The notes under the pieces are model-generated. The model did no database searches and had not been told where the DNA came from. It worked only from the letters and a program-made list of their open reading frames with translations. The position numbers and the translations under genes were made by a program. A stretch of 64,000 nt of DNA from Leucobacter musarum subsp. musarum (GTDB taxonomy: Bacteria; Actinomycetota; Actinomycetes; Actinomycetales; Microbacteriaceae): NCBI RefSeq assembly GCF_001273845.1, contig NZ_JHBW01000066.1, forward strand, positions 1 through 64,000, written 5' to 3'. This document shows positions 1 to 9,763 of this stretch, piece after piece; positions within the stretch are counted from its first letter, which is position 1; each line of letters opens with the position of its first letter.

Positions 1-237
1 GCTGGTGGTCTCCCACGGGGTCGAAGCGAGCGTCTCTGAGGGTGTCAGTGCTGCGGTCTCCGCTGCGGCGCCGAACGCGCTCGTTGATGCTGCAGGGGCA
101 GCCGGGGCGGAAGCAGCAAACGCGGCGCCTGCCGGCAGCACGCAGAGCGTCGCTGCGGCCACGGCAGTAGCAACCAGCAGCGGTCGGCGAGCGCGCCGAG
201 GCGTGGTGGCTGCGGAGGGGGTGTTGCGATCAGACAT
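1..237 (-). CDS. Secreted protein, N-terminal part (cut by window edge)
   Basis: Only the first 79 codons are present; the gene runs off the left edge. The start ATG (complement of 235-237) has an AGGA Shine-Dalgarno about 7 bases upstream. The product begins with a basic stretch ending RRARRPLLV, then a hydrophobic core (VATAVAAATLCVLPAG) and an AFAAS-type signal peptidase I site near residue 42, so it is a Sec-exported protein. What follows is Ala/Ser/Thr-rich and low in complexity, typical of a linker, so no function can be read. It lies downstream of, and on the same strand as, a two-component system, with two small palindromes in the gap, so it may be a target of that system (inference). 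Confidence 0.75.
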   Translation of the reverse strand, partial: MSDRNTPSAATTPRRARRPLLVATAVAAATLCVLPAGAAFAASAPAAPAASTSAFGAAAETAALTPSETLASTPWETTS

Positions 238-300
238 CGGGGTTCCTGTTCTTCGGCGATCGTGTGTTTCCACGCTACGAACGATGCAGAACGGGGGAAT

Positions 301-331
301 CAACCGATTGGTTGAACCTGCGATATATCGC
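301..331. promoter_or_regulatory. Two small palindromes upstream of the secreted-protein gene
   Basis: CAACC-GATT-GGTTG (301-314) and the perfect 12-bp palindrome GCGATATATCGC (320-331) sit in the 105-base gap between the response-regulator gene and the secreted-protein gene. Their position, 64-95 bases upstream of the start codon at 237, suits operator sites. A NarL-type regulator is encoded next door, so binding by it is a reasonable guess, but nothing in the sequence proves it. Confidence 0.35.
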
Positions 332-342
332 GGAGTTGCACC

Positions 343-963
343 TCAGATGCGAATCACTCCCCGCTTCACCGCTGCTGCGATTGCGGCCTGACGATTGTCT
401 GCGCCGAGCTTGATGAAGGCGTGGTGCAGGTGGGTCTTCACGGTTGCCTCGCTGACGACGAGCTGACGTGCAAGATCGCGGTTCGACAGACCCGTTGCCG
501 CCAAGGTGAGTACTTCGAGTTCACGTGCCGTCAACGCGTCGTCGGGGTGCTCTGATCTGCGACCCAAGCGCTCGGCTATATTGCCCGCGCGACCGCCGGA
601 CGCGGCTGCTCTGATGGCGCGGAAGACCTCTTCTGGTCGGCTGTCTTTGACGAGGTACCCTGCGGCTCCGGCGTCTGCCGCTCGCACGACGTCCGCATCC
701 GAATCGAATGCGGTAAAAACGATGACGCGGGCGGCGTCTGGGTTCGATCGGATCGCGCGGGTCACGTCGAAGCCGTTGGGAAGCCCTTCACCCAGATCGA
801 GGTCGACGAGCGCGACGTCAAACGTATGCGATTCCAGACGCGCACTCGCTTCGTCGAGACTGCCGGCCTCAGCGCTCACCTCGAGGTCGCTCTGCGTCTC
901 GAGCAGAGCGCGCATTCCGTGTCGCACGACCGGGTGGTCGTCGACCAGCAGAATTCGAATCAT
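343..963 (-). CDS. NarL/LuxR-family response regulator
   Basis: A 206-residue cytoplasmic response regulator. Residues 1-120 form a receiver domain with the acidic pair D8-D9, the phospho-acceptor D54 (motif ALVDLDLGEG) and the conserved Lys in GYLVKDS. Residues about 140-206 form a LuxR-type helix-turn-helix (LTARELEVLTLAATGLSNRDLARQL followed by VSEATVKTHL). Start chosen at 963 because MIRILLVDDH begins the receiver fold and its ATG overlaps the kinase stop codon as ATGA, which implies translational coupling to the upstream kinase gene. It should be phosphorylated by that kinase. Targets are unknown; the next gene downstream on the same strand is a secreted protein. Confidence 0.93.
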   Translation of the reverse strand: MIRILLVDDHPVVRHGMRALLETQSDLEVSAEAGSLDEASARLESHTFDVALVDLDLGEGLPNGFDVTRAIRSNPDAARVIVFTAFDSDADVVRAADAGAAGYLVKDSRPEEVFRAIRAAASGGRAGNIAERLGRRSEHPDDALTARELEVLTLAATGLSNRDLARQLVVSEATVKTHLHHAFIKLGADNRQAAIAAAVKRGVIRI

Positions 964-2159
964 GGAGTGATCGTCCCTTCGTCCGTGCACTGCAGTGGCA
1001 CGCTGGCCGCGATCACCGTACCCTGCCCGAGCTGGGATTCGATGGCGAGCTCGCCCCCGAGATCGCGCAGGCGCCAACGCATTGCCCGGAGCCCGTACCC
1101 ACCACCATCGACTCGAGGCTCCGTGACTGGTTCAGAAGCATTCTCGGCGTCGAACCCGCACCCGTTGTCGACGATATCGACGCCGATGGAGGTGGGAAAG
1201 AAGGTCACGGTGACTCTGACGGTGTCGGCTTGTGCATGCGCAGCAGCATTGAGCAGTGCTTCTCTGGTGACCCGTTGCAACGCATGTACGACGGGGTCTG
1301 GCACGTCGGTTTCGGTGCCTGAGATCACAAAGTGCGCTCCGGCCGCGTCGGCCTCGGCTCGTAGCGCGCTGGTGAGCGTGACTCCCGTCGTGCGGGGGTC
1401 TGCAAGGCCGTGCACGAGCCGTCGAGTTTCGACGAGTGTTTCTCGGAGGGCCTCACGGGCATCGGCGACGGTGCCGTCGGCCTCGGCTCGGTCGCCTCGC
1501 TGGTCCACTGACTCGAGGAGGAGGAGCGCACTTGCCGTGCGTTGCACCACGGTGTCGTGCAGCTCACTCGCGAATCGATTACGTTCGGCGAGTGCGCCGG
1601 CCTCACGTTCGAATCTCGCGAGTTGCGCCCGGGTATCGGTGAGTTCGGTGATGACCGCGCGTTTTGCCGCGATCGTCTGCGTCAATGCGGCGTAGGCGTA
1701 AGAAAGGACGAGGCCGCCGAAGAACGGGCCGAGCACGAGACCCAGATCTTGCCCCCGCGACATGATGAGCAACCCCAGACTGACGGCGACGACGATGATC
1801 GTCGAGATGATCAGAGCCGTGCGCGTCGAGAGCACCCGGTGCACCGCGAAGACGAGCGCGAAGGCGCACCAGCCAAACGACGGGGCGAGCACGGTGAGTG
1901 GGAGCCAGAGTGCCGTCGCGAGCAGAATGCCTACGCGCTGCTGCGCGAGCGCCGTATCGCGAACGAGCGGGCGCGCAACCGCGATGCCGTAGGCGATTCC
2001 CGTGCCGATCGCGAGCACCAGAGCGAGTATTCCGGTGCCCTCGAGCGGGTGGTACACGAAATAGCGCCACGTGCAGACAGCGAGCAGGATCGCAAAGCCG
2101 GCGTCAACGGTCAGGTCGAGGGCCGGGCTGCGGTCGGCATCCGTGCGGGCGTCGGTCAT
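960..2159 (-). CDS. NarL/DesK-type sensor histidine kinase
   Basis: A 399-residue membrane kinase. Residues about 18-165 hold five or six hydrophobic segments. A short linker leads to a HisKA_3 dimerisation domain with the phospho-acceptor H201 in RFASELHDTVVQ, then a HATPase_c domain with the N-box (REALLNAAAHAQ), G1 (DIVDNGCGF) and G2 (GGYGLRAM) motifs. There is no recognisable extracytoplasmic sensor domain, so the signal is probably membrane-related. Start taken at 2159 (MTDARTD); longer in-frame starts would add an implausible Ser/Arg-rich tail. The stop overlaps the response-regulator start, so the two form one operon. Confidence 0.92.
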   Translation of the reverse strand: MTDARTDADRSPALDLTVDAGFAILLAVCTWRYFVYHPLEGTGILALVLAIGTGIAYGIAVARPLVRDTALAQQRVGILLATALWLPLTVLAPSFGWCAFALVFAVHRVLSTRTALIISTIIVVAVSLGLLIMSRGQDLGLVLGPFFGGLVLSYAYAALTQTIAAKRAVITELTDTRAQLARFEREAGALAERNRFASELHDTVVQRTASALLLLESVDQRGDRAEADGTVADAREALRETLVETRRLVHGLADPRTTGVTLTSALRAEADAAGAHFVISGTETDVPDPVVHALQRVTREALLNAAAHAQADTVRVTVTFFPTSIGVDIVDNGCGFDAENASEPVTEPRVDGGGYGLRAMRWRLRDLGGELAIESQLGQGTVIAASVPLQCTDEGTITP

Positions 2160-2202
2160 GCCTCCGAGACTACGCGGAGCCGCCGACACTGCGGTTGGAA
2201 AC

Positions 2203-3522
2203 CTAGCCGCGCGCTTTGACGGGCAGGAGGAGTAACAGTCCGATGAGGAGCACGATGCCGATGCCGATGATGCCGAAGATCGTCGAACCGCCAATGGCGA
2301 TGGCCACGGTGAAACCGAGCGGGGCGAGGAACGAAACGGCTCGGCCCGTGGTCGCATAGAGGCCGAAGATCTCGCCTTCCCGCCCGGCTGGAATGAGTCG
2401 TGCGAGGAACGATCGGCTTGCCGACTGCACCGGGCCGACGAAGATGCACAGGAGGAGCCCGAAGACCCAGAACACCCAGGTGCCGAAGGAGTGCAGCGCG
2501 AAAACGAGCAATGCGCAGACCACCATGAGGAGAATCGACCAGATCATGACGCGCTTCGCGCCGAGTCGATCCTCGAAAATGCCGACGCCGATCGTGGCGA
2601 GGCCGGCGACCACGTTCGCGGCAATAGCGAACAGGATCACCGTCGTGTTGTCGAACCCGAAGCTGCGAGCGGCGATTACGCCGCCGAACGTGAAGACACC
2701 GGCCAGCCCGTCGCGGAACACGGCGCTTGCGAACAGGAAGTAGAGCGTCTGGCGCGCATTGCGCCACAGGTCAGCAATGCTCCGGAACACATCTGCGTAC
2801 GCGCTGAAGAACCAGCGCCCGACGCTCTTCGGGTGGTGTGCGGCTTCGATCTCAGGAACGGCGAAGAAGACCGGGATCGCGAACACCGCGAACCAGGCGG
2901 CCGACAGGAGCATCGCGATGCGCACGTTCCAAGAGCCTTCGGCCGTGACCCCGAACCACCCGACATCCGGGAAGATGAAGCCGACCAGGATGATTGCGAG
3001 GAGCACGATGCCGCCGAGGTAGCCCATGCCCCAGCCGATGCCCGAGATCTTGCCGACATTGCGGTTGTTGGCGATTTGGCCGAGCATCGCATTATAGCTC
3101 ACGCTCGCGAATTCGAATGCGACATTGCCCACGGCGAGCAGGAAGAGTCCGAAGATGAGGAACTGCTGGTTCGGGGCGACGAACACCATGAGCACGGTGC
3201 TTGCAACCACGATGGCAGTGTTGACGCCGAGCCAGAATTTGCGGCGCCCGGCCTGGTCGGTGAGTCGACCGATCACCGGCGCGAAGAGTGCGACGACCAC
3301 GCCGGCGATGAGCAGCGCGACGCCCAGTTGCGCGGAAACTTGCTCCTCCGGGCCGAACGGGGCGCTCGTGATGTAAACGCTGAAGACGAACGTCGTGACA
3401 ACGGCATTGAACGACGCCGAGCCCCAATCCCACAGCGACCAGGCGAACACGGTGCGCTTCTTCACGGATTCGATGTCTGCGGGGCCCGGCGAGGAGGGGG
3501 CCGGCAGGACGTGCTTGGTCAT
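2203..3522 (-). CDS. MFS transporter, UMF1/Atg22-like
   Basis: A 439-residue integral membrane protein with about twelve hydrophobic segments. The early motif WSLWDWGSASFNAVV resembles the start of the UMF1 (Atg22-like) branch of the major facilitator superfamily, and the 2-3 loop VIGRLTDQAGRRKF matches the MFS signature. The start at 3522 (MTKHVLPAP) is the in-frame ATG nearest the membrane domain. It ends 43 bases before the histidine-kinase gene on the same strand. UMF1 proteins are proposed to export small metabolites or amino acids; the substrate here is not predictable. Confidence 0.88.
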   Translation of the reverse strand: MTKHVLPAPSSPGPADIESVKKRTVFAWSLWDWGSASFNAVVTTFVFSVYITSAPFGPEEQVSAQLGVALLIAGVVVALFAPVIGRLTDQAGRRKFWLGVNTAIVVASTVLMVFVAPNQQFLIFGLFLLAVGNVAFEFASVSYNAMLGQIANNRNVGKISGIGWGMGYLGGIVLLAIILVGFIFPDVGWFGVTAEGSWNVRIAMLLSAAWFAVFAIPVFFAVPEIEAAHHPKSVGRWFFSAYADVFRSIADLWRNARQTLYFLFASAVFRDGLAGVFTFGGVIAARSFGFDNTTVILFAIAANVVAGLATIGVGIFEDRLGAKRVMIWSILLMVVCALLVFALHSFGTWVFWVFGLLLCIFVGPVQSASRSFLARLIPAGREGEIFGLYATTGRAVSFLAPLGFTVAIAIGGSTIFGIIGIGIVLLIGLLLLLPVKARG

Positions 3523-3683
3523 AGGGACAGCGTAGCTGTGTGCAAGCACCGGAGCACGGGCGATTTGTGTGGAGTTCAGGGTCGAGACACCACTCGTTCT
3601 CCGAGGTGGAGCATCCGACCTCATCGATGTCAGAGGTGCTGCGTATGCTCGGAATCCACGTTCGATTACCGTCAGGAGATCCC

Positions 3684-4004
3684 ATGTCGCTGCAACACAC
3701 CGTCGTCTTTCGTCTCGTGCATCCTGCCGGGTCGATGCAGGAGCAGGAATTTCTTGAAACCGCTCATCGCTTACTTCCGAGCATTCCCGGGGTGACTGAG
3801 TTCGCGGTGAATCGGCAGGTGAGCTCGAAGAGCGATCTTGCGTGGCAGTTCAGCATGGTGTTCGTCGATCAGGCAGCGTACGAGGCGTACAACGACCACC
3901 CCGTGCACCAGGAGTTCGTTGCGACCCGTTGGGTCACAGAGGTGGAGTCGCATCAGGAGTACGACTTCGAATCGCATCCTCTCGCGGGTGATTCTGAGAG
4001 TTGA
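3684..4004 (+). CDS. Dabb (stress-responsive alpha/beta barrel) protein
   Basis: A 106-residue protein of the dimeric alpha/beta barrel (Dabb) type: it opens with a His-containing strand (MSLQHTVVFRLVH), and contains SIPGVTEFAVNRQV and the typical helix VDQAAYEAYNDHPVHQEFV. A second Dabb protein lies at 44187-44489. Start at 3684 is set by an AGGAG Shine-Dalgarno at 3674-3678. It is divergent from the MFS gene and precedes the dnaK operon; its stop codon lies inside the first HAIR operator. Dabb proteins may be enzymes or stress proteins; the precise role is unknown. Confidence 0.85.
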   Translation: MSLQHTVVFRLVHPAGSMQEQEFLETAHRLLPSIPGVTEFAVNRQVSSKSDLAWQFSMVFVDQAAYEAYNDHPVHQEFVATRWVTEVESHQEYDFESHPLAGDSES

Positions 4005-4020
4005 GTGAGATCGACTCAAG
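4000..4020. promoter_or_regulatory. HAIR operator 1 (HspR site)
   Basis: GTTGAGT-N7-ACTCAAG matches 13 of 14 bases of the HAIR consensus CTTGAGT-N7-ACTCAAG that HspR binds in actinobacteria. It overlaps the stop codon of the Dabb gene and lies just upstream of the predicted dnaK -35 box. The hspR gene is in the operon it would control. Confidence 0.88.
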
Positions 4021-4035
4021 TTTGCGATTGTGAAC

Positions 4036-4063
4036 TTGACCTTCATGCGGGTCCGAGTAAACT
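4036..4063 (+). promoter_or_regulatory. Predicted dnaK promoter
   Basis: A -35 box TTGACC (4036-4041) and a -10 box TAAACT (4058-4063) are separated by 16 bases. HAIR boxes flank it on both sides and the second touches the -10 element, which is the arrangement expected for repression by HspR. Confidence 0.7.
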
Positions 4064-4082
4064 TGAGTCCATCGGGCTCAAC
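4062..4082. promoter_or_regulatory. HAIR operator 2 (HspR site)
   Basis: CTTGAGT-N7-GCTCAAC: the left half is a perfect HAIR half-site and the right half matches five of seven bases. It overlaps the end of the -10 box and the likely transcription start of dnaK, so bound HspR would block open-complex formation. Confidence 0.8.
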
Positions 4083-4095
4083 CTCGAATTCGTGA

Positions 4096-6021
<1,926 letters not shown>

Positions 6022-6023
6022 CC

Positions 6024-6629
6024 ATGGCGAACGAGGAACAGCGCACGCCCGGGCAAGACCCGAACGCTGACGAGGTTCCCGCTCAGGAGCCGGAGTCGCA
6101 GGACTCCGGCTCCGCCGGCCAGGCATCCGACGAAGACGCGCAGGCCGATCTCACGGTCGACGATATTCTCGGTGCCGAGCAGAGCGAGGACGCGGCGGCG
6201 GCGGATGACGCCAACAACCCGTATCTCGACGATCTGCGTCGCCTGACCGCCGAGTACGCGAACTATCGCAAGCGTACCGAGGCGAACGCGCTGCTCGAAA
6301 AGCAGCGCGCGATCGCCGCGGCCGTGACGCCGATGCTCACCGTGCTCGACGATCTTGATCGGGCCGAGAAGCACGGCGACCTCACCGAAGGCACCGCGTT
6401 CGCGACGATCGCTCAGAAGATTCGCGGCACATTCGAGCGGCTCGGGGTGCAAAGCTTCGGTGAAGCGGGCGAAGTGTTCGACCCGCAGCTTCACGAAGCG
6501 ATCGCCCAGGTGCCGGTGCCCGGCACCGAGCAGCAGACCGTGCTTGACGTGGTCGAACGGGGCTATCGCATCGGCGATGTCGAGCTGCGCCCCGCCAAGG
6601 TAGCGGTGGCGGTGGGAGCGGATGGCTAG
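6024..6629 (+). CDS. grpE: Nucleotide exchange factor GrpE
   Basis: A 201-residue GrpE, the ADP/ATP exchange factor for DnaK. An acidic, low-complexity N-terminus (about 1-65) precedes the long dimerisation helix (LRRLTAEYANYRKRTEA) and the C-terminal beta domain, which ends in the family signature (VVERGYRIGDVELRPAKVAVA). It starts two bases after the dnaK stop codon and overlaps dnaJ by eight bases, so all three are translated from one message. Confidence 0.98.
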   Translation: MANEEQRTPGQDPNADEVPAQEPESQDSGSAGQASDEDAQADLTVDDILGAEQSEDAAAADDANNPYLDDLRRLTAEYANYRKRTEANALLEKQRAIAAAVTPMLTVLDDLDRAEKHGDLTEGTAFATIAQKIRGTFERLGVQSFGEAGEVFDPQLHEAIAQVPVPGTEQQTVLDVVERGYRIGDVELRPAKVAVAVGADG

Positions 6630-7575
6630 TCAGGATTGGCTCGACAAAGACTTCTACCAGCTGCTCGGCGTTTCGAAGAGCGTCAGCGACGCTGACCTGA
6701 AGAAGTCGTACCGCAAGCTCGCTCGCAAGTATCACCCGGATTCCAACCCGGGCGATGCCGCAGCCGAAGCGAAGTTCAAAGAGATCAGCGAGGCGTACTC
6801 GGTGCTCTCGGACTCCGAGCAGCGGGCCGAGTACGATCAGATCCGCGCAATGGGCGCCGGCGGTGCCCGTTTCACCTCTGGCGGCGGCGCGCAGGGCTTT
6901 GAAGACATGTTCGGCGGTCGTTTCGGCGGCGCGGGTGGGCGCAATACCCACTTCCAATCGGGCGGTCCGCAGGGCTTTGAAGACCTCTTCGGCGGTATGT
7001 TCGGCGGCGGGGCCCCTCGGGGTCCGCAGCCCGGTCGCGATATTCAGGCCACGACGACGCTCGATTTCGAAACGGCCGTGCAGGGCAAGACCGTGACGCT
7101 GCAGGCGTCCACGGGCTCCGTCAAGGTCAAGATTCCCGCGGGCGTTGCCGACGGTCAGAAGATCAAGGTGCGCGGCAAGGGTGAGCCGAGCCCGACCGGT
7201 GGGCCGGCGGGCGACATCATCCTGACAGTGAGCGTGCGCAAGCACCCCGTGTTCGAGCGCGACGGTCAGAACCTGCGGCTCAAGCTGCCGGTGACGTTCT
7301 CGGAGGCCGCGCTCGGCGCGACCGTCGAGGTGCCGACGCTCGGTGGGGCCCCGGTGAAGCTCAAGGTGCAGCCCGGAACCCCGAGCGGTCGGGTGCTGCG
7401 CGTGAAGGGTCGCGGAGTCTCGAGTTCCAAGGGAACCGGCGACCTGCTTGCCGAAGTGCAGATCGTGGTGCCGTCGCACCTGTCGGCCGAGGCTACCGAG
7501 GCGCTTGAAGCGTTTCGTGCCGTCGAACCGCAGGAGAACCCGCGCGAGGATCTGCTCGCGCGGGCGAAGGGGTAA
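6622..7575 (+). CDS. dnaJ: DnaJ/CbpA-type J-domain co-chaperone (no zinc finger)
   Basis: A 317-residue Hsp40. The J domain (about 9-75) has the HPD motif (KYHPDSNPG) that stimulates DnaK ATPase activity. A Gly/Phe-rich linker follows, with repeated QGFEDMFGG / QGFEDLFGG units, then two beta-barrel C-terminal domains (KVKIPAGVADGQKIKVRGKG). The four CxxCxGxG zinc repeats of classical DnaJ are absent, so it belongs to the class B/CbpA type usual for the HspR operon of actinobacteria; a second zinc-containing DnaJ probably lies elsewhere. It starts inside the end of grpE. After it there are 99 bases before hspR. Confidence 0.97.
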   Translation: MASQDWLDKDFYQLLGVSKSVSDADLKKSYRKLARKYHPDSNPGDAAAEAKFKEISEAYSVLSDSEQRAEYDQIRAMGAGGARFTSGGGAQGFEDMFGGRFGGAGGRNTHFQSGGPQGFEDLFGGMFGGGAPRGPQPGRDIQATTTLDFETAVQGKTVTLQASTGSVKVKIPAGVADGQKIKVRGKGEPSPTGGPAGDIILTVSVRKHPVFERDGQNLRLKLPVTFSEAALGATVEVPTLGGAPVKLKVQPGTPSGRVLRVKGRGVSSSKGTGDLLAEVQIVVPSHLSAEATEALEAFRAVEPQENPREDLLARAKG

Positions 7576-7674
7576 CCCGAACATGCGATCGGGCGAGGCG
7601 CGGTACCGAGTCATGCACTCGTGCCGCGCTTCGCGCCGCGCGCAACATCGTCGTACAGAAAGCAGGTGAGCGTC

Positions 7675-8097
7675 ATGGCCCTTCCGCAGATGGACCGCTT
7701 CACGCCGGTCTTCGCGATCGCCGCAGCCGCAGAGCTCGCGGAAATGCATCCGCAGACCCTGCGGCAGTACGACCGCATCGGCCTGGTGTCGCCGCAGCGC
7801 ACCCGTGGCAACACGCGTCGCTACTCCCTGCACGATGTCGCTCGACTGCGCGAAGTGGCTCGACTCTCAGCCGAGGGGCTGAGCCTCGAAGGCATCCGTC
7901 GCGTGCTGCAGTTGGAAGACCGTGTACGCGAGCTCGAAGGGCGCGTGCGCGACCTCGAGCGGGCCCTGACGGAAGAACGTCTGCAGCGCCCCGACCGACG
8001 CGTCTTCGCGGCCGGCTCGGCCGGAGGCGAAGTGGTGACGCTGAAGCGCGGTACGCGTATGCGACGCAACGCGGAAGTCGTCGTGTGGCACCCGTGA
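7675..8097 (+). CDS. hspR: Heat-shock repressor HspR (MerR family)
   Basis: A 140-residue MerR-family repressor of the dnaK operon. The winged helix spans about residues 10-75 (AAAAELAEMHPQTLRQYDRIG, then SPQRTRGNTRRYS), followed by a coiled-coil (LEDRVRELEGRVRDLERAL) for dimerisation and a tail ending in GTRMRRNAEVVVWHP, typical of HspR. The ATG at 7675 is preceded by AGGTGAG; an in-frame GTG eight bases upstream is a less likely alternative. It binds HAIR sites, two of which lie upstream of dnaK, so the operon is negatively autoregulated. Confidence 0.96.
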   Translation: MALPQMDRFTPVFAIAAAAELAEMHPQTLRQYDRIGLVSPQRTRGNTRRYSLHDVARLREVARLSAEGLSLEGIRRVLQLEDRVRELEGRVRDLERALTEERLQRPDRRVFAAGSAGGEVVTLKRGTRMRRNAEVVVWHP

Positions 8098-9317
8098 TCG
8101 GTGCCGATTCCCTGCCCGATCCGGCGGCTGCCTCAGGCGCTGAGGCTCCGAGCGAGCACCACCCGCTGATCGACGACCGGCTCACCGAGGTGTTCGCGCA
8201 ACTTAGCCGTGATCCCGACTTCGACGCCGAAGAGCTCCAGGCATTCGACGCCGCAGACCACCTCATCGTGCGCACCGCCGCGACTGCGGTCCCTGACCTC
8301 ATCGCCGCGCCCGGCAACACCGTCATCATCGGTGATCGGCACGGCGCGCTCACACTGGGACTCGCCACGCTCGGGGCGACGGCGATCCGCACCCACCAAG
8401 ACCCGCTGCTCGGCGAGCGCGCGCTCGCGCAGAACGCCGATCGACTCGGGCTCTCCGCCCGATTCAGTTCTCACGAGCTCAACGCAGAACTGCTCTCAGG
8501 GGCGCGCCTCGTGTTGCTGCAACTGCCCCGAGGGCTCGACGCGCTCGATGAGATCGCGACCGCGATCGCGCGGTGGGCTGCTCCTGACGTACGCGTCTTC
8601 GCTGGCGGCCGGGTGAAACACATGACGCGCACCATGAACGACGTGCTGGCCCGCTCGTTCGTCGACGTCTCTGCCGGCCTCGGCTGGCGCAAATCACGAG
8701 TGCTTACGGCGAGCTCTCCACGTCCGGTCGTCGCACGCGACTCCGATGCGATCTCGCCGCGCTGGGGCGACGATGCGGCGCTCGACTTCCGGCTCGCCGC
8801 CTTCGGGGCGACCTTCGGCGGCCCGGTGCTCGACCACGGCAGCCGTCTGCTGCTCGACACACTCGTGACTGCGCCGCCCGAGGCGACGCAGATTGTCGAT
8901 CTTGGGTGCGGCAACGGGGTGCTCGCGGTGACGGCGGCGCGAACGTTTCCGACAGCACGCGTGATTGCAACGGACCAATCGATGGCGGCCGTCGCAGCGA
9001 CTTATGCGACCGCTGAAGCCGCCGGGGTCGAAGATCGCATTGACGTTCGGCGGGCCGACGCGCTCGAGGCGGTGCCCGACGCATGGGCAGACCTGATCCT
9101 GCTGAACCCTCCGTTCCACACGGGAGCCACGGTGCACGCCGGAGTCGGTCAGCGACTCATCAGAGCCTGTCGTCGCGCATTGGCGCCGGGCGGCGAGCTG
9201 CGGCTCGTCTTCAACTCGCACCTGCCCTATCGATCGATCGTTGAGCGCGAGATTGGTCCCGCGCAGCAGCTCGCGCGTACAGCAACCTTCACGGTGCTGG
9301 CGGCACGGCGTCGGTGA
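8085..9317 (+). CDS. RsmC/RlmG-like class I SAM-dependent methyltransferase
   Basis: A 410-residue protein with the architecture of 16S/23S rRNA guanine-N2 methyltransferases (RsmC/RlmG): a degenerate N-terminal half (about 45-215) and a catalytic C-terminal half with the SAM-binding motif IVDLGCGNGVLAV near residue 270 and the catalytic motif LILLNPPFHTGA near residue 330. It probably modifies rRNA. The GTG start at 8085 lies 8 bases after GGAAG and overlaps hspR by 13 bases; a GTG at 8094 with a GTGA overlap is an equally possible start. It is the last gene of the heat-shock operon on this strand. Confidence 0.85.
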   Translation: MAPVIGADSLPDPAAASGAEAPSEHHPLIDDRLTEVFAQLSRDPDFDAEELQAFDAADHLIVRTAATAVPDLIAAPGNTVIIGDRHGALTLGLATLGATAIRTHQDPLLGERALAQNADRLGLSARFSSHELNAELLSGARLVLLQLPRGLDALDEIATAIARWAAPDVRVFAGGRVKHMTRTMNDVLARSFVDVSAGLGWRKSRVLTASSPRPVVARDSDAISPRWGDDAALDFRLAAFGATFGGPVLDHGSRLLLDTLVTAPPEATQIVDLGCGNGVLAVTAARTFPTARVIATDQSMAAVAATYATAEAAGVEDRIDVRRADALEAVPDAWADLILLNPPFHTGATVHAGVGQRLIRACRRALAPGGELRLVFNSHLPYRSIVEREIGPAQQLARTATFTVLAARRR

Positions 9318-9326
9318 CGGGGCGTC

Positions 9327-9641
9327 TCAGGCTCCGCGGCGGCGATCGTCGCCCGCCCGTGCCCGAATCAAATCGCGCACCGTGACCTGGTGGGCCCGGG
9401 TGCCGTAGTCGTCAGCGGTGATGCCGGTGAGAAAAGCGCCGGGATCAACCTCGAGTGCGGTAGCGATACGCACCAGCGACTCCGCGGTCGGGCTCGATAC
9501 GCCCCGCTCGATTTTGCCGATACTGGTCCAACTGATCTGCGCCAGTTCACCCAAGTCTTCGAGCGAAATACCCAGCTGATGGCGCACCTCGCGCACGCGC
9601 CGGCCGATCTTCACGGCAGCATCTGAGTGGGTCTGGGGCAC
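9327..9641 (-). CDS. XRE-family transcriptional regulator
   Basis: A small DNA-binding protein of about 104 residues. The helix-turn-helix spans residues about 10-65 (VREVRHQLGISLEDLGELAQIS, then IGKIERGVSSPTAESLVRIATAL), a Cro/CI-type fold, followed by a short tail rich in charged residues (RARAGDDRRRGA). The start is uncertain: a GTG at 9641 gives a compact regulator, while a GTG at 9674 would add a hydrophobic 11-residue extension; neither has a clear Shine-Dalgarno site. It converges on the methyltransferase gene (10-base gap) and diverges from an MFS transporter, which it may regulate. Confidence 0.78.
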   Translation of the reverse strand: MPQTHSDAAVKIGRRVREVRHQLGISLEDLGELAQISWTSIGKIERGVSSPTAESLVRIATALEVDPGAFLTGITADDYGTRAHQVTVRDLIRARAGDDRRRGA

Positions 9642-9680
9642 CGCACCATCGTCCAAGACCCAGGCGATCAGCACCAGAAA

Positions 9681-9700
9681 GCAAACACCCTGGGTGCAAA
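9681..9700. promoter_or_regulatory. Candidate XRE operator
   Basis: CACCC-T-GGGTG (9686-9696) is a perfect inverted repeat flanked on both sides by copies of GCAAA, in the interval between the divergent XRE regulator and MFS transporter genes. The position fits an autoregulatory operator. No binding evidence can be read from the sequence. Confidence 0.35.
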
Positions 9701-9763
9701 CGCATCAAGATGAAAGACGAGGCCGCATTCGGCGACCACTGCCGACGTTACGCTGGAACCCAT

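Noticed and set aside
5-391. Plus-strand frame at the left edge
   Set aside because: The minus strand of the same region encodes a normal signal peptide with a Shine-Dalgarno site, and the plus-strand frame would run into the response-regulator gene.
2491-3795. Long plus-strand frame opposite the MFS transporter gene
   Set aside because: Rich in Asp, Glu, His and Arg without domains and overlapping a clear membrane-protein gene; an antisense artefact of high GC.
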